This document shows positions 34,266 through 63,981 of a stretch of 64,000 nt of DNA, one piece after another. The position numbers and the translations under genes were made by a program. The notes below the pieces were generated by a model. That model worked only from the letters and a program-made list of their open reading frames with translations. It was not told where the DNA came from and made no database searches. The stretch's first letter is position 1, and every line of letters begins with the position of its first letter. The DNA lies in contig JACEVL010000467.1 in assembly GCA_020284085.1 (NCBI GenBank), positions 1,057,501 through 1,121,500 on the forward strand. The letters run 5' to 3'. This stretch comes from Aporrectodea caliginosa. Taxonomy: Eukaryota > Annelida > Clitellata > Crassiclitellata > Lumbricidae.

Positions 34266-35636
34266 AGACATGCCAGTGATCTTCGATTATGGTCTTATTG
34301 GGTTTAACACCATGCCAATGATCCATGAGTATGCACTGGTCTTATTGGAATTTAGACCATGCCCGTGTCTTTGATTCTGGTCTTACTGGGTTTTAAACCA
34401 TGCCAATGATCCTTGAGTATACACTGGTCTTATTGGAATTTAGACCATGCCCGTGTCTTTGATTCTGGTCTTACAGGGTTTTAAACCATGCCAATGATCC
34501 TTGAGTATACACTGGTCTTATTGGAATTTAGACCATGCCCGTGTCTTTGATTCTGGTCTTACAGGGTTTTAAACCATGCCAATGATCCTTGAGTATGCAC
34601 TGTTCTTATTGGAATTTAGACCATGCCCGTGTCTTTGATTCTGGTCTTACAGGGTTTCAAACCATGCCAATGATCCTTGAGTATACACTGGTCTTATTGG
34701 AATTTAGACCATGCCCGTGTCTTTGATTCTGGTCTTACAGGGTTTTAAACCATGCCAATGATCCTTGAGTATACACTGGTCTTATTGGAATTTAGACCAT
34801 GCCCGTGTCTTTGATTCTGGTCTTACAGGGTTTTAAACCATGCCAATGATCCTTGAGTATACACTGGTCTTATTGGAATTTAGACCATGCCCGTGTCTTT
34901 GATTCTGGTCTTACAGGGTTTTAAACCATGCCAATGATCCTTGAGTATACACTGGTCTTATTGGAATTTAGACCAAGCCAGTGGTCTTTGATTCTGGTTT
35001 TACAGGGTTTTAAACCACGCCAATGATCCTTGTGCATGCACTGGTCTTTATTGTAATTTAGACCATGCCAATGTCTTTGATTCTCGTCTTACTGGTTTAA
35101 ACCAAGCCAATGATCCTTGAGCATACACTGGTCTTATTGGAATTCACCCATGCCAGTGGTCTTTGATTCTGGTCTTACTGGTTTTAACCATGCCAATGAT
35201 CCTTGAGTATACACTGGTCTTATTGGAATTTAGACCATCCAAGTGTCTTTGATTCTGGTCTTACAGGGTTTTAAACCATGCCAATGATCCTTGTGCATGC
35301 ACTGGTCTTATTGGAATTTAGACCATGCCAGTGGTCTTTGCTTCTGGTCTTACTGGTTTTAACCATGCCAATGATCCTTGAGTTTACACTGGTCTTATTG
35401 GAATTTAGACCAAGGCAGTGGTCTTTGATTCTGGTCTTACCTGGTTTTTAACCATGCCAATGATCCTTGTGCATGCACTGGTCTTATTGGAATTTAGACC
35501 ATGCCAGTGGTCTTTGCTTCTGGTTCTTACTGGTTTTAACCATGCCAATGATCCTTGAGTTTACACTGGTCTTATTGGAATTTAGACCATGCCAGTGTCT
35601 TTTGATTCTGGTCTTACAGGGTTTTTTAACCATGCC
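34266..35636. repeat. 88-bp satellite, about 15 copies
   Basis: The unit contains 'ttgattctggtcttacaggg', 'ttaaaccatgccaatgatcc' and 'ttgagtatacactggtctta', then 'ttggaatttagaccatgccc'. Exact spacing of 88 bp was measured between 34461 and 34549. The central copies (34370-34960) are almost identical; the outer ones diverge, as in arrays homogenised from the centre. Each unit holds two 'ggtctta' half-motifs, so it may itself be a doubled 44-bp ancestor. Confidence 0.95.
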
Positions 35637-38600
35637 AATGCAGAAGCCATGCAAGGGAGAGTGAAAATAAACCATGCAAGGGAGAGTGAAATCTTGATAA
35701 GCCATGCAAGGGAGAGTGAAATCTGAAGAACCCATGCAAGGGAGAGTGAAATCTGAAGAACCCATGCAAGGGAGAGTGAAATCTGAAGAACCCATGCAAG
35801 GGAGAGTGAAATCATGCAAGGGAGAGTGAAATCTTAAGAAGCCATGCAAGGGAGAGTGAAATCTTCAGAAGCCATGCAAGGGAGAGTGAAAAGAAGCCAT
35901 GCAAGGGAGAGTGAAATCTTCAGAAGCCATGCAAGGGAGAGTGAAATCTTCAGAAGCCATGCAAGGGAGAGTGAAATCTTGAGAAACCATGCAAGGGAGA
36001 GTGAAATCTTCAGAAGCCATGCAAGGGAGAGTGAAATCTTGCAAGGGAGAGTGAAAGAAATGCAAGGGAGAGTGAAATCATGAAGAACCCATGCAAGGGA
36101 GAGTGAAATCTTGATAAGCCATGCAAGGGAGAGTGAAATCTTCAGAAGCCATGCAAGGGAGAGTGAAATCTTGAGAAACCATGCAAGGGAGAGTGAAATC
36201 TGAAGAACCCATGCAAGGGAGAGTGAAATCTGAAGAACCCATGCAAGGGAGAGTGAAATCTGAAGAACCCATGCAAGGGAGAGTGAAATCTGAAGAACCC
36301 ATGCAAGGGAGAGTGAAATCTTCAGAAGCCATGCAAGGGAGAGTGAAATCTTCAGAAGCCATGCAAGGGAGAGTGAAATCTTCAGAAGCCATGCAAGGGA
36401 GAGTGAAATCTTCAGAAGCCATGCAAGGGAGAGTGAAATCTTGATAAACCATGCAAGGGAGAGTGAAATCTGAAGAACCCATGCAAGGGAGAGTGAAATC
36501 AGAAGAACCCATGCAAGGGAGAGTGAAATCTTCAGAAGCCATGCAAGGGAGAGTGAAATCTGAAGAACCCATGCAAGGGAGAGTGAAATCTGAAGAACCC
36601 ATGCAAGGGAGAGTGAAATCTTCAGAAGCCATGCAAGGGAGAGTGAAATCTTCAGAAGCCATGCAAGGGAGAGTGAAATCTGAAGAACCCATGCAAGGGA
36701 GAGTGAAAGAAGAACCCATGCAAGGGAGAGTGAAATCTTCAGAAGCCATGCAAGGGAGAGTGAAATCTTCAGAAGCCATGCAAGGGAGAGTGAAATCTTC
36801 AGAAGCCATGCAAGGGAGAGTGAAATCTGAAGAACCCATGCAAGGGAGAGTGAAATCTGAAGAACCCATGCAAGGGAGAGTGAAATCTGAAGAACCCATG
36901 AAGAACCCATGCAAGGGAGAGTGAAATCTTCAGAAGCCATGCAAGGGAGAGTGAAATCTGAAGAACCCATGCAAGGGAGAGTGAAATCATGCAAGGGAGA
37001 GTGAAATCTTGATAAACCATGCAAGGGAGAGTGAAATCTGAAGAACCCATGCAAGGGAGAGTGAAATCTGAAGAACCCATGCAAGGGAGAGTGAAATCTG
37101 AAGAACCCATGCAAGGGAGAGTGAAATCTTCAGAAGAACCCATGCAAGGGAGAGTGAAATCTTCAGAAGCCATGCAAGGGAGAGTGAAATCTTCAGAAGC
37201 CATGCAAGGGAGAGTGAAATCTTCAGAAGCCATGCAAGGGAGAGTGAAATCTTCAGAAGCCATGCAAGGGAGAGTGAAATCTTGATAAACCATGCAAGGG
37301 AGAGTGAAATCTTCCCATGCAAGGGAGAGTGAAAATCTGAAGAACCCATGCAAGGGAGAGTGAAATCTGAAGAACCCATGCAAGGGAGAGTGAAATCTGA
37401 AGAACCCATGCAAGGGAGAGTGAAATCTTCAGAAGCCATGCAAGGGAGAGTGAAATCTTCAGAAGCCATGCAAGGGAGAGTGAAATCTTGATAAACCATG
37501 CAAGGGAGAGTGAAATCTGAAGAACCCATGCAAGGGAGAGTGAAATCTGAAGAACCCATGCAAGGGAGAGTGAAATCTGAAGAACCCATGCAAGGGAGAG
37601 TGAAATCTTGAGAAGCCATGCAAGGGAGAGTGAAATCTTCAGAAGCCATGCAAGGGAGAGTGAAATCTTCAGAAGCCATGCAAGGGAGAGTGAAATCTGA
37701 AGAACCCATGCAAGGGAGAGTGAAATCTGAAGAACCCATGCAAGGGAGAGTGAAATCTTCAGAAGCCATGCAAGGGAGAGTGAAATCTTCATGCAAGGGA
37801 AGAAATCTTCCCATGCAAGGGAGAGTGAAATCTTGAAGAACCCATGCAAGGGAGAGTGAAATCTGAAGAACCCATGCAAGGGAGAGTGAAATCTGAAGAA
37901 CCCATGCAAGGGAGAGTGAAATCTGAAGAACCCATGCAAGGGAGAGTGAAATCTTCAGAAGCCATGCAAGGGAGAGTGAAATCTTCAGAAGCCATGCAAG
38001 GGAGAGTGAAATCTGAAGAAAACCCATGCAAGGGAGAGTGAAATCTGAAGAACCCATGCAAGGGAGAGTGAAATCTTCAGAAGCCATGCAAGGGAGAGTG
38101 AAATCTTCAGAAGCCATCATGCAAGGGAGAGTGAAATCTTGATGCAAGGGAGAGTAGAACCCATGCAAGGGAGAGTGAAATCTTCAGAAGCCATGCAAGG
38201 GAGAGTGAAATCTTCAGAACCCATGCAAGGGAGAGTGAAATCTTCAGAAGCCATGCAAGGGAGAGTGAAATCTGAAGAACCCATGCAAGGGAGAGTGAAA
38301 GAAGAACCCATGCAAGGGAGAGTGAAATCTTGCAAGGGAGAGTGAATCCCATGCAAGGGAGAGTGAAATCTTCAGAAGCCATGCAAGGGAGAGTGAAATC
38401 TTCAGAAGCCATGCAAGGGAGAGTGAAATCTTCAGAAGAACCCATGCAAGGGAGAGTGAAATCTGAAGAACCCATGCAAGGGAGAGTGAAATCTGAAGAA
38501 CCCATGCAAGGGAGAGTGAAATCTTCAGAAGCCATGCAAGGGAGAGTGAAATCTTCAGAAGCCATGCAAGGGAGAGTGAAAAAGAAGCCATGCAAGGGAG

Positions 38601-40092
38601 AGTGAAAAGAACCCATGCAAGGGAGAGTGAAATCTTCAGAAGCCATGCAAGGGAGAGTGAAATCTTCAGAAGCCATGCAAGGGAGAGTGAAATCTCAGAA
38701 GCCATGCAAGGGAGAGTGAAATCTTCAGAAGCCATGCAAGGGAGAGTGAAATCTGAAGAACCCATGCAAGGGAGAGTGAAATCTTCAGAAGCCATGCAAG
38801 GGAGAGTGAAATCTTCAGAAGCCATGCAAGGGAGAGTGAAATCTTGAAAGAAGCCATGCAAGGGAGAGTGAAATCTGAAGAACCCATGCAAGGGAGAGTG
38901 AAATCTGAAGAACCCATGCAAGGGAGAGTGAAATCTGAAGAACCCATGCAAGGGAGAGTGAAATCTTCAGAAGCCATGCAAGGGAGAGTGAAATCTTCAG
39001 AAGCCATGCAAGGGAGAGTGAAATCTTCAGAAGCCATGCAAGGGAGAGTGAAATCTTGATAGAACCATGCAAGGGAGAGTGAAATCTGAAGAAGCCATGC
39101 AAGGGAGAGTGAAATCTGAAGAACCCATGCAAGGGAGAGTGAAATCTTGATAAACCATGCAAGGGAGAGTGAAATCTGAAGAACCCATGCAAGGGAGAGT
39201 GAAATCTGAAGAACCCATGCAAGGGAGAGTGAAATCTGAAGAACCCATGCAAGGGAGAGTGAAATCTTCAGAAGCCATGCAAGGGAGAGTGAAATCTTCA
39301 GAAGCCATGCAAGGGAGAGTGAAATCTTGATAAACCATGCAAGGGAGAGTGAAATCTGAAGAACCCATGCAAGGGAGAGTGAAATCTGAAGAACCCATGC
39401 AAGGGAGAGTGAAATCTGAAGAACCCATGCAAGGGAGAGTGAAATCTTCAGAAGCCATGCAAGGGAGAGTGAAATCTGAAGAACCCATGCAAGGGAGAGT
39501 GAAATCTTCAGAAGCCATGCAAGGGAGAGTGAAATCTGAAGAACCCATGCAAGGGAGAGTGAAATCTTCAGAACCCATGCAAGGGAGAGTGAAATCTTCA
39601 GAAGCCATGCAAGGGAGAGTGAAATCTTCAGAAGCCATGCAAGGGAGAGTGAAATCTTCAGAAGCCATGCAAGGGAGAGTGAAATCTTCAGAAGCCATGC
39701 AAGGGAGAGTGAAATCTTGATAAACCATGCAAGGGAGAGTGAAATCTTGATAAGCCATGCAAGGGAGAGTGAAATCTGAAGAACCCATGCAAGGGAGAGT
39801 GAAATCTGAAGAACCCATGCAAGGGAGAGTGAAATCTGAAGAACCCATGCAAGGGAGAGTGAAATCTGAAGAACCCATGCAAGGGAGAGTGAAATCTGAA
39901 GAACCCATGCAAGGGAGAGTGAAATCTGAAGAACCCATGCAAGGGAGAGTGAAATCTGAAGAACCCATGCAAGGGAGAGTGAAATCTGAAGAACCCATGC
40001 AAGGGAGAGTGAAATCTGAAGAACCCATGCAAGGGAGAGTGAAATCTGAAGGACCCATGCAAGGGAGAGTGAAATGTTCAGAAGCCATGCAA
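35637..40092. repeat. 30-bp satellite, about 148 copies
   Basis: A constant 20-bp core, ATGCAAGGGAGAGTGAAATC, is followed by a 10-bp variable end of three main types: TGAAGAACCC (A), TTCAGAAGCC (B) and TTGATAAACC (C). Runs of A, then B, then C recur along the array. Occasional units are shortened or lengthened by 3-14 bp. Because 30 is a multiple of three, frames stay open for hundreds of codons on both strands (decapeptides such as MQGRVKSEEP or SDFTLPCMGS). This is not evidence of a gene. It begins where the 88-bp array ends and stops at 'gccatgcaagatcaatg'. Confidence 0.97.
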
Positions 40093-40257
40093 GATCAATG
40101 AATGTGTCTAGACAATTTTATTGCCCGTTTTAAGAACCTAACAAAAGTGCTGTAATACAGCCATCTAACTGACCCAAAAAGGCTTGTCTTAAGATAAAGT
40201 GAAAATGTTTTCTGAGCTATTTGTGATGGCAAAGTTCTAATATCAAGAGGAAGGCTG

Positions 40258-40525
<268 letters not shown>

Positions 40526-40740
40526 GGTCCTCACACACTGCAGAGCAGTGTTCTTCGACCTGGCTGGCTTGGTCCAAGAACACAGTGATCCCTGATGTAT
40601 TCTGGGGCTTAACCTACCATCCATGCTCAGCCGAGAAGGAAGACTTTGAATAGTTGTGTGGTTCCAGAAACAGCAGGATGTCGGAGGATCCGGCCGTTTC
40701 CAGTCAGTTCCAGATGATCTAGCGAGGTCTCAGTGGGAGA

Positions 40741-40906
40741 CCTCAAAATACCTGGTATTCTTTAGTATACCTGATAAAACTAGATAATACTAAAGAAATA
40801 CCAGGTATACTAAAGTCAAATACCAGGTATACTAAAGTCAAATACCAGGTATACTAAAGTCAAATACCAGGTATACTTAAGTCAAATACCAGGTATACTA
40901 AAGTCA
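40741..40906. repeat. 22-bp tandem repeat with an inverted partner
   Basis: Five copies of 'aataccaggtatactaaag' plus 'tca' (40797-40906), preceded by the complement 'cctggtattctttagtatac' (40751-40770). The result is a small foldback. Confidence 0.85.
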
Positions 40907-40974
40907 GATGTGTGCGGAGCCGTCTGCTCCTGTGGCTATAGTGCTTTGCGGTAATGTAAGTAAGTAAGTAAGTA

Positions 40975-41235
40975 TAAAAATGCACACGTTTTTCTGTAGC
41001 GACCGTATTATGGCCTCGACCTGCTCATTTTAAAATGTATTGATCAGGTGAGATTCGTCACCACCGCTGCCCGTTTGAATGGACGCCACGCCATTTAAGG
41101 TCTCCGTGTACGGACCGTGCAAGACTGAGATTTAAATCTCTGAAATAATCCATCATCGGGAAGCGAACCGCGATCCGCATGCTCTCTTTCACAGAGGCGC
41201 AGCCTACGGTCTTACCGATGTAGCTAACTGGGTAG
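40975..41235 (-). mobile_element. SINE family E, second copy
   Basis: Same series as 32690-32955, in the same orientation. On the minus strand it has a B box (GCGGTTCGCTTCCCG) and an A-box-like GTTAGCTACATCGGTAAG, which supports tRNA origin. Confidence 0.75.
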
Positions 41236-41497
41236 AAGCTGCAACAACTGTGTCAGCGTTATTGCCCGACATTTGCGTTCTGTGAAAGTCTGGCAGGATT
41301 AAGAGTTGATTCGGTTAAAGCGAGTCTGGCTTTGGAAAAGTTTGCACTGTTCTGTTAATTTAGGACAACCTAAGGGTGGAATAGAGCTAGACGTTTAAGG
41401 CTACAAGTTTCCTTGAAGGGAGGCGCCCGTATATATCCTTCAATGCATTTGATGCTGAAGAACTCTTCCTCAAGGTAACTCCATATCTTAATCTGCC

Positions 41498-41675
41498 CAG
41501 AAGCGGCGCCAGGCATTTTTTAAACAGGGCACAGGCAGGGCAATCATGCAAGTAGGCCTAACCAGCGCAGAGATTATTTATGGCGAGCAGGGCAAAAATT
41601 CTGGTAGACTTGTGGCAGGGCAACGACCAGGGCAAAGGCTTTTACCAGGGCATTTGCCCTGCTGTAGCGCCACTG
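41498..41675. mobile_element. Possible hAT-type MITE, 'agggca'-rich
   Basis: The ends CAGAAGCGGCGCCAGG and CTGTAGCGCCACTG are roughly inverted. The interior repeats 'cagggca' seven times. The target duplication is not clear. Confidence 0.45.
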
Positions 41676-41689
41676 TAGCTGTCCCTGTG

Positions 41690-41825
41690 TTTATCTGTCC
41701 CTGTGTTAATCTGCCTTTGTCTTAATCTGTCCCTCTCGTAATCTGTCCCTGTCTTAATCTGCCTCACTCTCTCCTTGTCATAATCTGCCTCTGTCTTAAT
41801 CTGTCCTTGTCTTAATCTGTCCTTG
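41690..41825. repeat. 'cttaatctgtccctgt' minisatellite
   Basis: About eight imperfect units of 'tctgtccctgtcttaa' type. Confidence 0.8.
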
Positions 41826-41849
41826 CCTCTTCCTCTTCCCCTTCGGATC

Positions 41850-42680
41850 GCCTTGGCAATTTCCAGAATGAGTTCCGATATCGACGAGAGACTCGGCGTC
41901 TCGCCGGGCGTTGGGGAGTTTCGTTCGGCAGAGACCGCTGTGGCTGCTCGCAGGGAGCAATATCCTTCGGCTATCCAAATGAGTTATATTGATTTATTCC
42001 GCGAAGCTTCGGCCGATTCATAATGGACGCCTACGCCACTGGCCATTAGCATTCGCCGGCGCCACGCCAGACGAGGACCGCGCGAAAACGGTTCCGGGAA
42101 ATATTCTCATTGGTTCACGTGACCAAGGCACGGGAATCGTCTGTAAAGATGGAACTGTTTTATCGAAACCATTTTCCACCGCTGCGTCTAAATCGTGTTT
42201 GGTTCAAACGGCGACTAATTGAGATTTCTATTTTCCCGCTTGCTAAAACGTTTCTATCAAGGCAACAGGATACTTTAATTTTCCCCTAACTACCGTCTGC
42301 CCAAACTGGAATCGGAACTCTCTTCGCCCTGGAATCGCTCCGTAGCTGCACCTACCCGCACGCCGGCGCTGGTTGAGTCAGTACTTGTCGGTCAGCAGGC
42401 GGCGGCTGGTCGGTCGCCCAGTGGGCACGCGACTTAAAGAGCGGGCTTCCCTGTCGCGGTTGTTTGATCGCCGGCTATCAGGCCTCATCGTTTGACGGCG
42501 TGCTATGAGATTTGTGTTATAGACTCGTCGACCGCCGAGCGTTTGTCGGACGACGGACGTTGGATCGGTCCAGTGTTTTGATCGTGTCGTAGGCCCCTGC
42601 GGGTCTTTGTGGCCGTCTGAATAAATTTGATGGCGGAAGCAATCCATCGACTGGAGCAGGGAGACTGACCAGGAGGTAGG
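41850..42680 (+). promoter_or_regulatory. CpG-rich block, candidate promoter and 5' UTR exon of the R3H gene
   Basis: GC and CpG content is clearly above that of the surroundings. It contains an ATTGG/CCAAT element with an adjacent CACGTGACC E-box (42109-42124) and palindromic GC boxes. A donor-like 'accaggag/gtaggaga' lies near 42674. It is upstream of the first coding exon at 46044 and in the right orientation. A frame at 41823-42023 is open but resembles nothing. Bidirectional activity toward the calmodulin-like gene is unlikely, given the 8.5-kb distance. Confidence 0.4.
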
Positions 42681-42914
42681 AGAGGTAGGAAGTAGGCAGG
42701 AGGGTAAGTAGGTGGGTAAGTGCATGGCCTTGTGTTGCTGTGTTTCCGGATTGACCGAGATTATTGACGTTTAGAGACTGCATTGTGTTGCGCAGACAAT
42801 GACTCTGTTAGGAGATTATAATGTCAATTATTTTTCCTTTAATCTACTGCTTTCGCTCGTAAGTGTATAAAGTGCTTCTGAATCGTTGCTTCGAGTCATC
42901 GACTGCTTACGAAC

Positions 42915-43071
42915 TACGGCACTCAAATCTCTATTATTTTTGTTATTATTATTATTTTTGTTATTATTATTATTATTTATTTATTTTTTTTCCCCCCGAG
43001 GTACATATGATCCCTCAGGATTGCAAAAATTAGGGGGGCAGGAGGGTAAGTTATTATTATTATTATTATTA

Positions 43072-43102
<31 letters not shown>

Positions 43103-43120
43103 TTTTTTTTTTACCCGAGG
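42915..43120. repeat. (ATT)n tails with duplicated 'cccgaggta' block
   Basis: Two ATT runs (42930-42985, 43050-43105) are each followed by 'cccgaggta.a...atccctcagg' (42996 and 43112). A reverse-strand copy is at 49975-50005. It is a small dispersed repeat attached to ATT tails. Confidence 0.6.
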
Positions 43121-43144
43121 TATCTATAATCCCTCAGGTGTCAG

Positions 43145-43560
43145 ATATTAATAAGCAATGTTTACTCTGGAGTGGCCATCCTTGTCAAGATCTGGAAGAA
43201 TAAAAGTGCTGTGGAACGCAACAGCGTTGAAACGTTGGATTACAACGGACAGGCGCTGGAACAAGAAACTGGTTTCTCTTGGGTCGCCCGAAATTTGGCC
43301 CAAGAGACGACCCAGGTCGGCAAGAAAGGCCAGACCCTTGGCGTTAAGTGGTCCCATGGTTTCATTATTATTATTATTATTATTATAAAAACGGTTATTG
43401 TTCCTCTAAGATCAGAGTTCTAGGGCCCCATTGTAGCAAGGCATGCGACAGCGTTGAATCGCTGGACAGTAACAGAGATCTTTTGAAAAAGGAAGAAGGT
43501 TTCTTGTGGATCTTCCGTTGTTCTGGTCAACCGTCTGCCGAGTTCCTTATTATGATTATT
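43145..43560 (+). repeat. Two diverged copies of an unidentified repeat
   Basis: 43205-43290 ('cgcaacagcgttgaaacgtt', 'ggacaggcgctggaacaaga') and 43440-43530 ('gcgacagcgttgaatcgctg', 'ggaagaaggtttcttgtgga') align in the same order, each followed by ATT triplets. The frame 43172-43375 is open in the first copy but not recognised. Confidence 0.45.
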
Positions 43561-44049
43561 ATTATTATTATTATGGTTTATGTATATGGCCATTTATATA
43601 GCACCTTACAAGAACCTCATGAAGGTGCTAAGTTATGTGGCACTGCTTTGTCCTGCAGGTTCATCTTCATCTCTCTGACTTAGCGACTGTAATGGATTAT
43701 GACTTTGGATACGATTTTAATTGATGCTTTATGTGTTCTGATGACTGTCTATAGAAGTCATTAGATTAGATCATAAACTCTTAGGAATTGCACTTTGTCC
43801 AGTTGTATAACAATGCATTAACTGACGCTTTAACCCGATATGGTTTTATTATGCGAATGTTATTCAATTGACTATTGCTGATCTTCTTACTTTATTCTTA
43901 CTTTCTCACAGCTCCATACATGTAGATGTGTATTTTATTGTATCTATCAATTTATATAGCACCTCTTGCAGTGCACACCAATCACAGGCGCTCAATATCT
44001 GTTTTGTTATTGCATATTATGATTTTTGTTGTTGTGATTGAACACTCTT

Positions 44050-44115
44050 AGATTGTACTTATCCGATATTCCCGCAGTGCATTTGCAGACGGTTCAATAA
44101 AGCACATACTTGCTT
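44050..44115 (+). mobile_element. Retroelement 3' end with AATAAA
   Basis: 'gacggttcaataaagcacat' then 'acttgcttac', matching the end at 6050-6095. Confidence 0.5.
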
Positions 44116-44339
44116 ACATATTACGTTACAGACCTGGTTTCAATGCATTACATTATAGCCGTGGTTTCAGGACTATTTTTCAGACAGGGTTTCACTGAGA
44201 TGTACTCGAGTACAGGTTTTGATTAATTATTTCTTTATTGTATTTGTCCTTGATGCCAAATTACTTGTTGGCCCGATTGTGCCTGAAACCAAAATACTTT
44301 ACTCGTATGGCCGGCCTTCTAGGAATTTGGTTTCAGTGG

Positions 44340-44910
44340 CTGAGCTTGTTTAGGTGGTTGCTACTCCTACTCTTCACCTCCTTGTTCCCTCTCTTTCTTC
44401 TCCTTCAACCCTTCTTCCTTCTTGCCCTCCTTCCCTTCTCCTGCGCCTTCTCTCTCCTCTGCCCTCTCTTCTCTGTTCTACTAACCTTCCCTTCCTTGTT
44501 CTCTTCCTCCTTCTCCTAATCTTTCTTGTCTCCCCCTTTGCCTTCCCTACTATCCTTACTCTGCCTTCTCCTGCATTCGTGTCCTCCTCCTTCTTCTCCT
44601 GCTCCTCCTCTTCCCTTTGCCTTCCCTACTATCCTTCGTATGCCTTCTCTTGTATTCGTGTCCTCATTCTCCTACTCCTCCTCTTCCCTTTGCCTTCCCT
44701 ACTGTCCTTCTTATGCCTTCTCTTGCATTCATGTCCATCTCCTCCTCCTCCTCCTGCTCCTCGTCCTCCCTCCTCCTCGTTCTCCTCCTCCTCTCTTTGC
44801 CTTCCCTACATCCTTCCTATGCCTTCTCTTGCATCCATGTCCTCCACTTCCTCCTAATTCTCATCTCTCCCTTTTTCTCTTCCCTTCTCTTCTCTTCTTC
44901 CTCCATCTGA
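44340..44910. repeat. Polypyrimidine CCT/CTT tract with a 65-70 bp tandem unit
   Basis: A pyrimidine-rich strand with repeated 'tttgccttccctactatcct ... gccttctc.tgcattc.tgtcc' units (44535-44860, about five). Open frames rich in Ser, Leu and Pro are compositional artefacts. Confidence 0.85.
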
Positions 44911-45525
44911 GCCACCTGGCTCATTCCAGTGGCATTAGTTCCTGCTGTTACAAGGCATGCCTTGAGAACTCGTAAACGAGCTTGCAGCTGTGCTCCACTT
45001 GAAAAGAAGAAGAAAAAGTGGAAGATGACGATAATGAAACCCGTAGAGATGCTCAGAAAACATAGAGAGGCAGAAGCAGAATCTCAGATCCTACTGCTGT
45101 ACGTTTGGCATTCAGCTGCTATTTAGACTTGGCCTTGTACATTTGTTTATGAGAGTCTTCAACTGCTCAGGTGAACTATCTTCACTGTAGGTACACATAC
45201 CGGTACATGTAGTTTGTCCGACCGGTATGCTACCAATACTAGTATGTAGATTTAATTATATATACGCATGTGCAGATGTTTGTGTGTTTGTATGTATGTG
45301 CGTACTATTGTACATACAAAAATATGCATGCTTGTACAATGTACATGATTGTATGTATGTAGTTTATATCTTTGTATGTGTGTACTAATGTATGATTGTG
45401 TGTATGTCTGGATGTATGCCTGTATACATGGGTATATATATATACAGTAAGCTTTGCTCCGATCTTAACTTGTAGTCCACCTGCATGGCAGAGTTTTACA
45501 AGTCTTTTTTCATTAGTCATGGCTG

Positions 45526-45590
45526 GCTGGGAGTGCTCTTGAATAGACTCTTCAAGGGTTGCTATATAAACTCTCAGAATTAATTAATGA
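45526..45590 (+). mobile_element. LINE 3' tail
   Basis: 'tgggagtgctcttgaataga', then 'gttgctatataaactctcag' and AATT repeats. Confidence 0.55.
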
Positions 45591-45669
45591 GGCATCTCTC
45601 AAAATCCATGAATGCAGGTTTTCTAACATATCTACGTTTTAACGACGTGTGTTACGTAAGTAATCAGGG

Positions 45670-45845
45670 AGCGTTGTGCTGAGGTACCCATCTGTCCTAC
45701 TGCACATTTACAGTTGCCCCACTGCAGCCCAAGGCAGTGGAAGGCTGAGTCAACCTTATGAGGATAGCGGGTATCGAACCCACGTCCTTCTGACCTTAGT
45801 GCCAGCGTGTTACCATTCAACCGTCTCCTTACCCAACTCCTCATG
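45670..45845 (-). mobile_element. SINE family C
   Basis: Has 'catctgtcctactgcaca', 'ggaaggctgagtcaacct' and 'gggtatcgaacccacgtcct'; on the minus strand the B box GGGTTCGATACCC and an A-box-like TGGTAACACGCTGGC. It ends about 200 bp before the first coding exon of the R3H gene. Confidence 0.8.
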
Positions 45846-45895
45846 TATTCATTTTAGATTTGCCTGAACATTTGATATTCAAGAATTGAATGATC

Positions 45896-45965
45896 ATGTA
45901 AGTTTAACAGGAGTCGAATTTAACTGTATGGCATCCTGCAAGGCACCCATCTGTCCTACTGTCTT
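45896..45965 (-). mobile_element. SINE family C fragment
   Basis: 'tttaacaggagtcgaattta' and 'gcaaggcacccatctgtcct', then lost. Confidence 0.7.
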
Positions 45966-46053
45966 ATTAGGCCACTTAATATCTCACAAGTGCGCTGTAC
46001 CTATGACTATCTAACAAGTCTTTTTGTGGTAACTATTTTTTAGGCGCTGAGGC

Positions 46054-63981
<17,928 letters not shown>

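Noticed and set aside
35637..40092. Long frames of repeated decapeptides (up to 426 codons) as repetitive protein genes
   Set aside because: Open frames occur in several frames on both strands, caused by a 30-bp unit with few stops. Units are truncated at random lengths, there is no signal peptide or start context, and there are no splice sites.
35637..40092. CRISPR-like array
   Set aside because: There are no unique spacers; both the constant and variable parts repeat, and the genome is animal.
41823..42023. 66-codon frame as first coding exon of the R3H gene
   Set aside because: No similarity, no matching donor in phase, and the first acceptor-bounded exon at 46044 has its own start codon.
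43172..43423. 83-codon frame as a gene
   Set aside because: It lies in a diverged repeat present twice and ends in an ATT run.
44354..44975. Ser/Leu/Pro-rich protein in the CCT/CTT tract
   Set aside because: All three plus frames are open because of pyrimidine bias, and tandem units of 65-70 bp explain the pattern.
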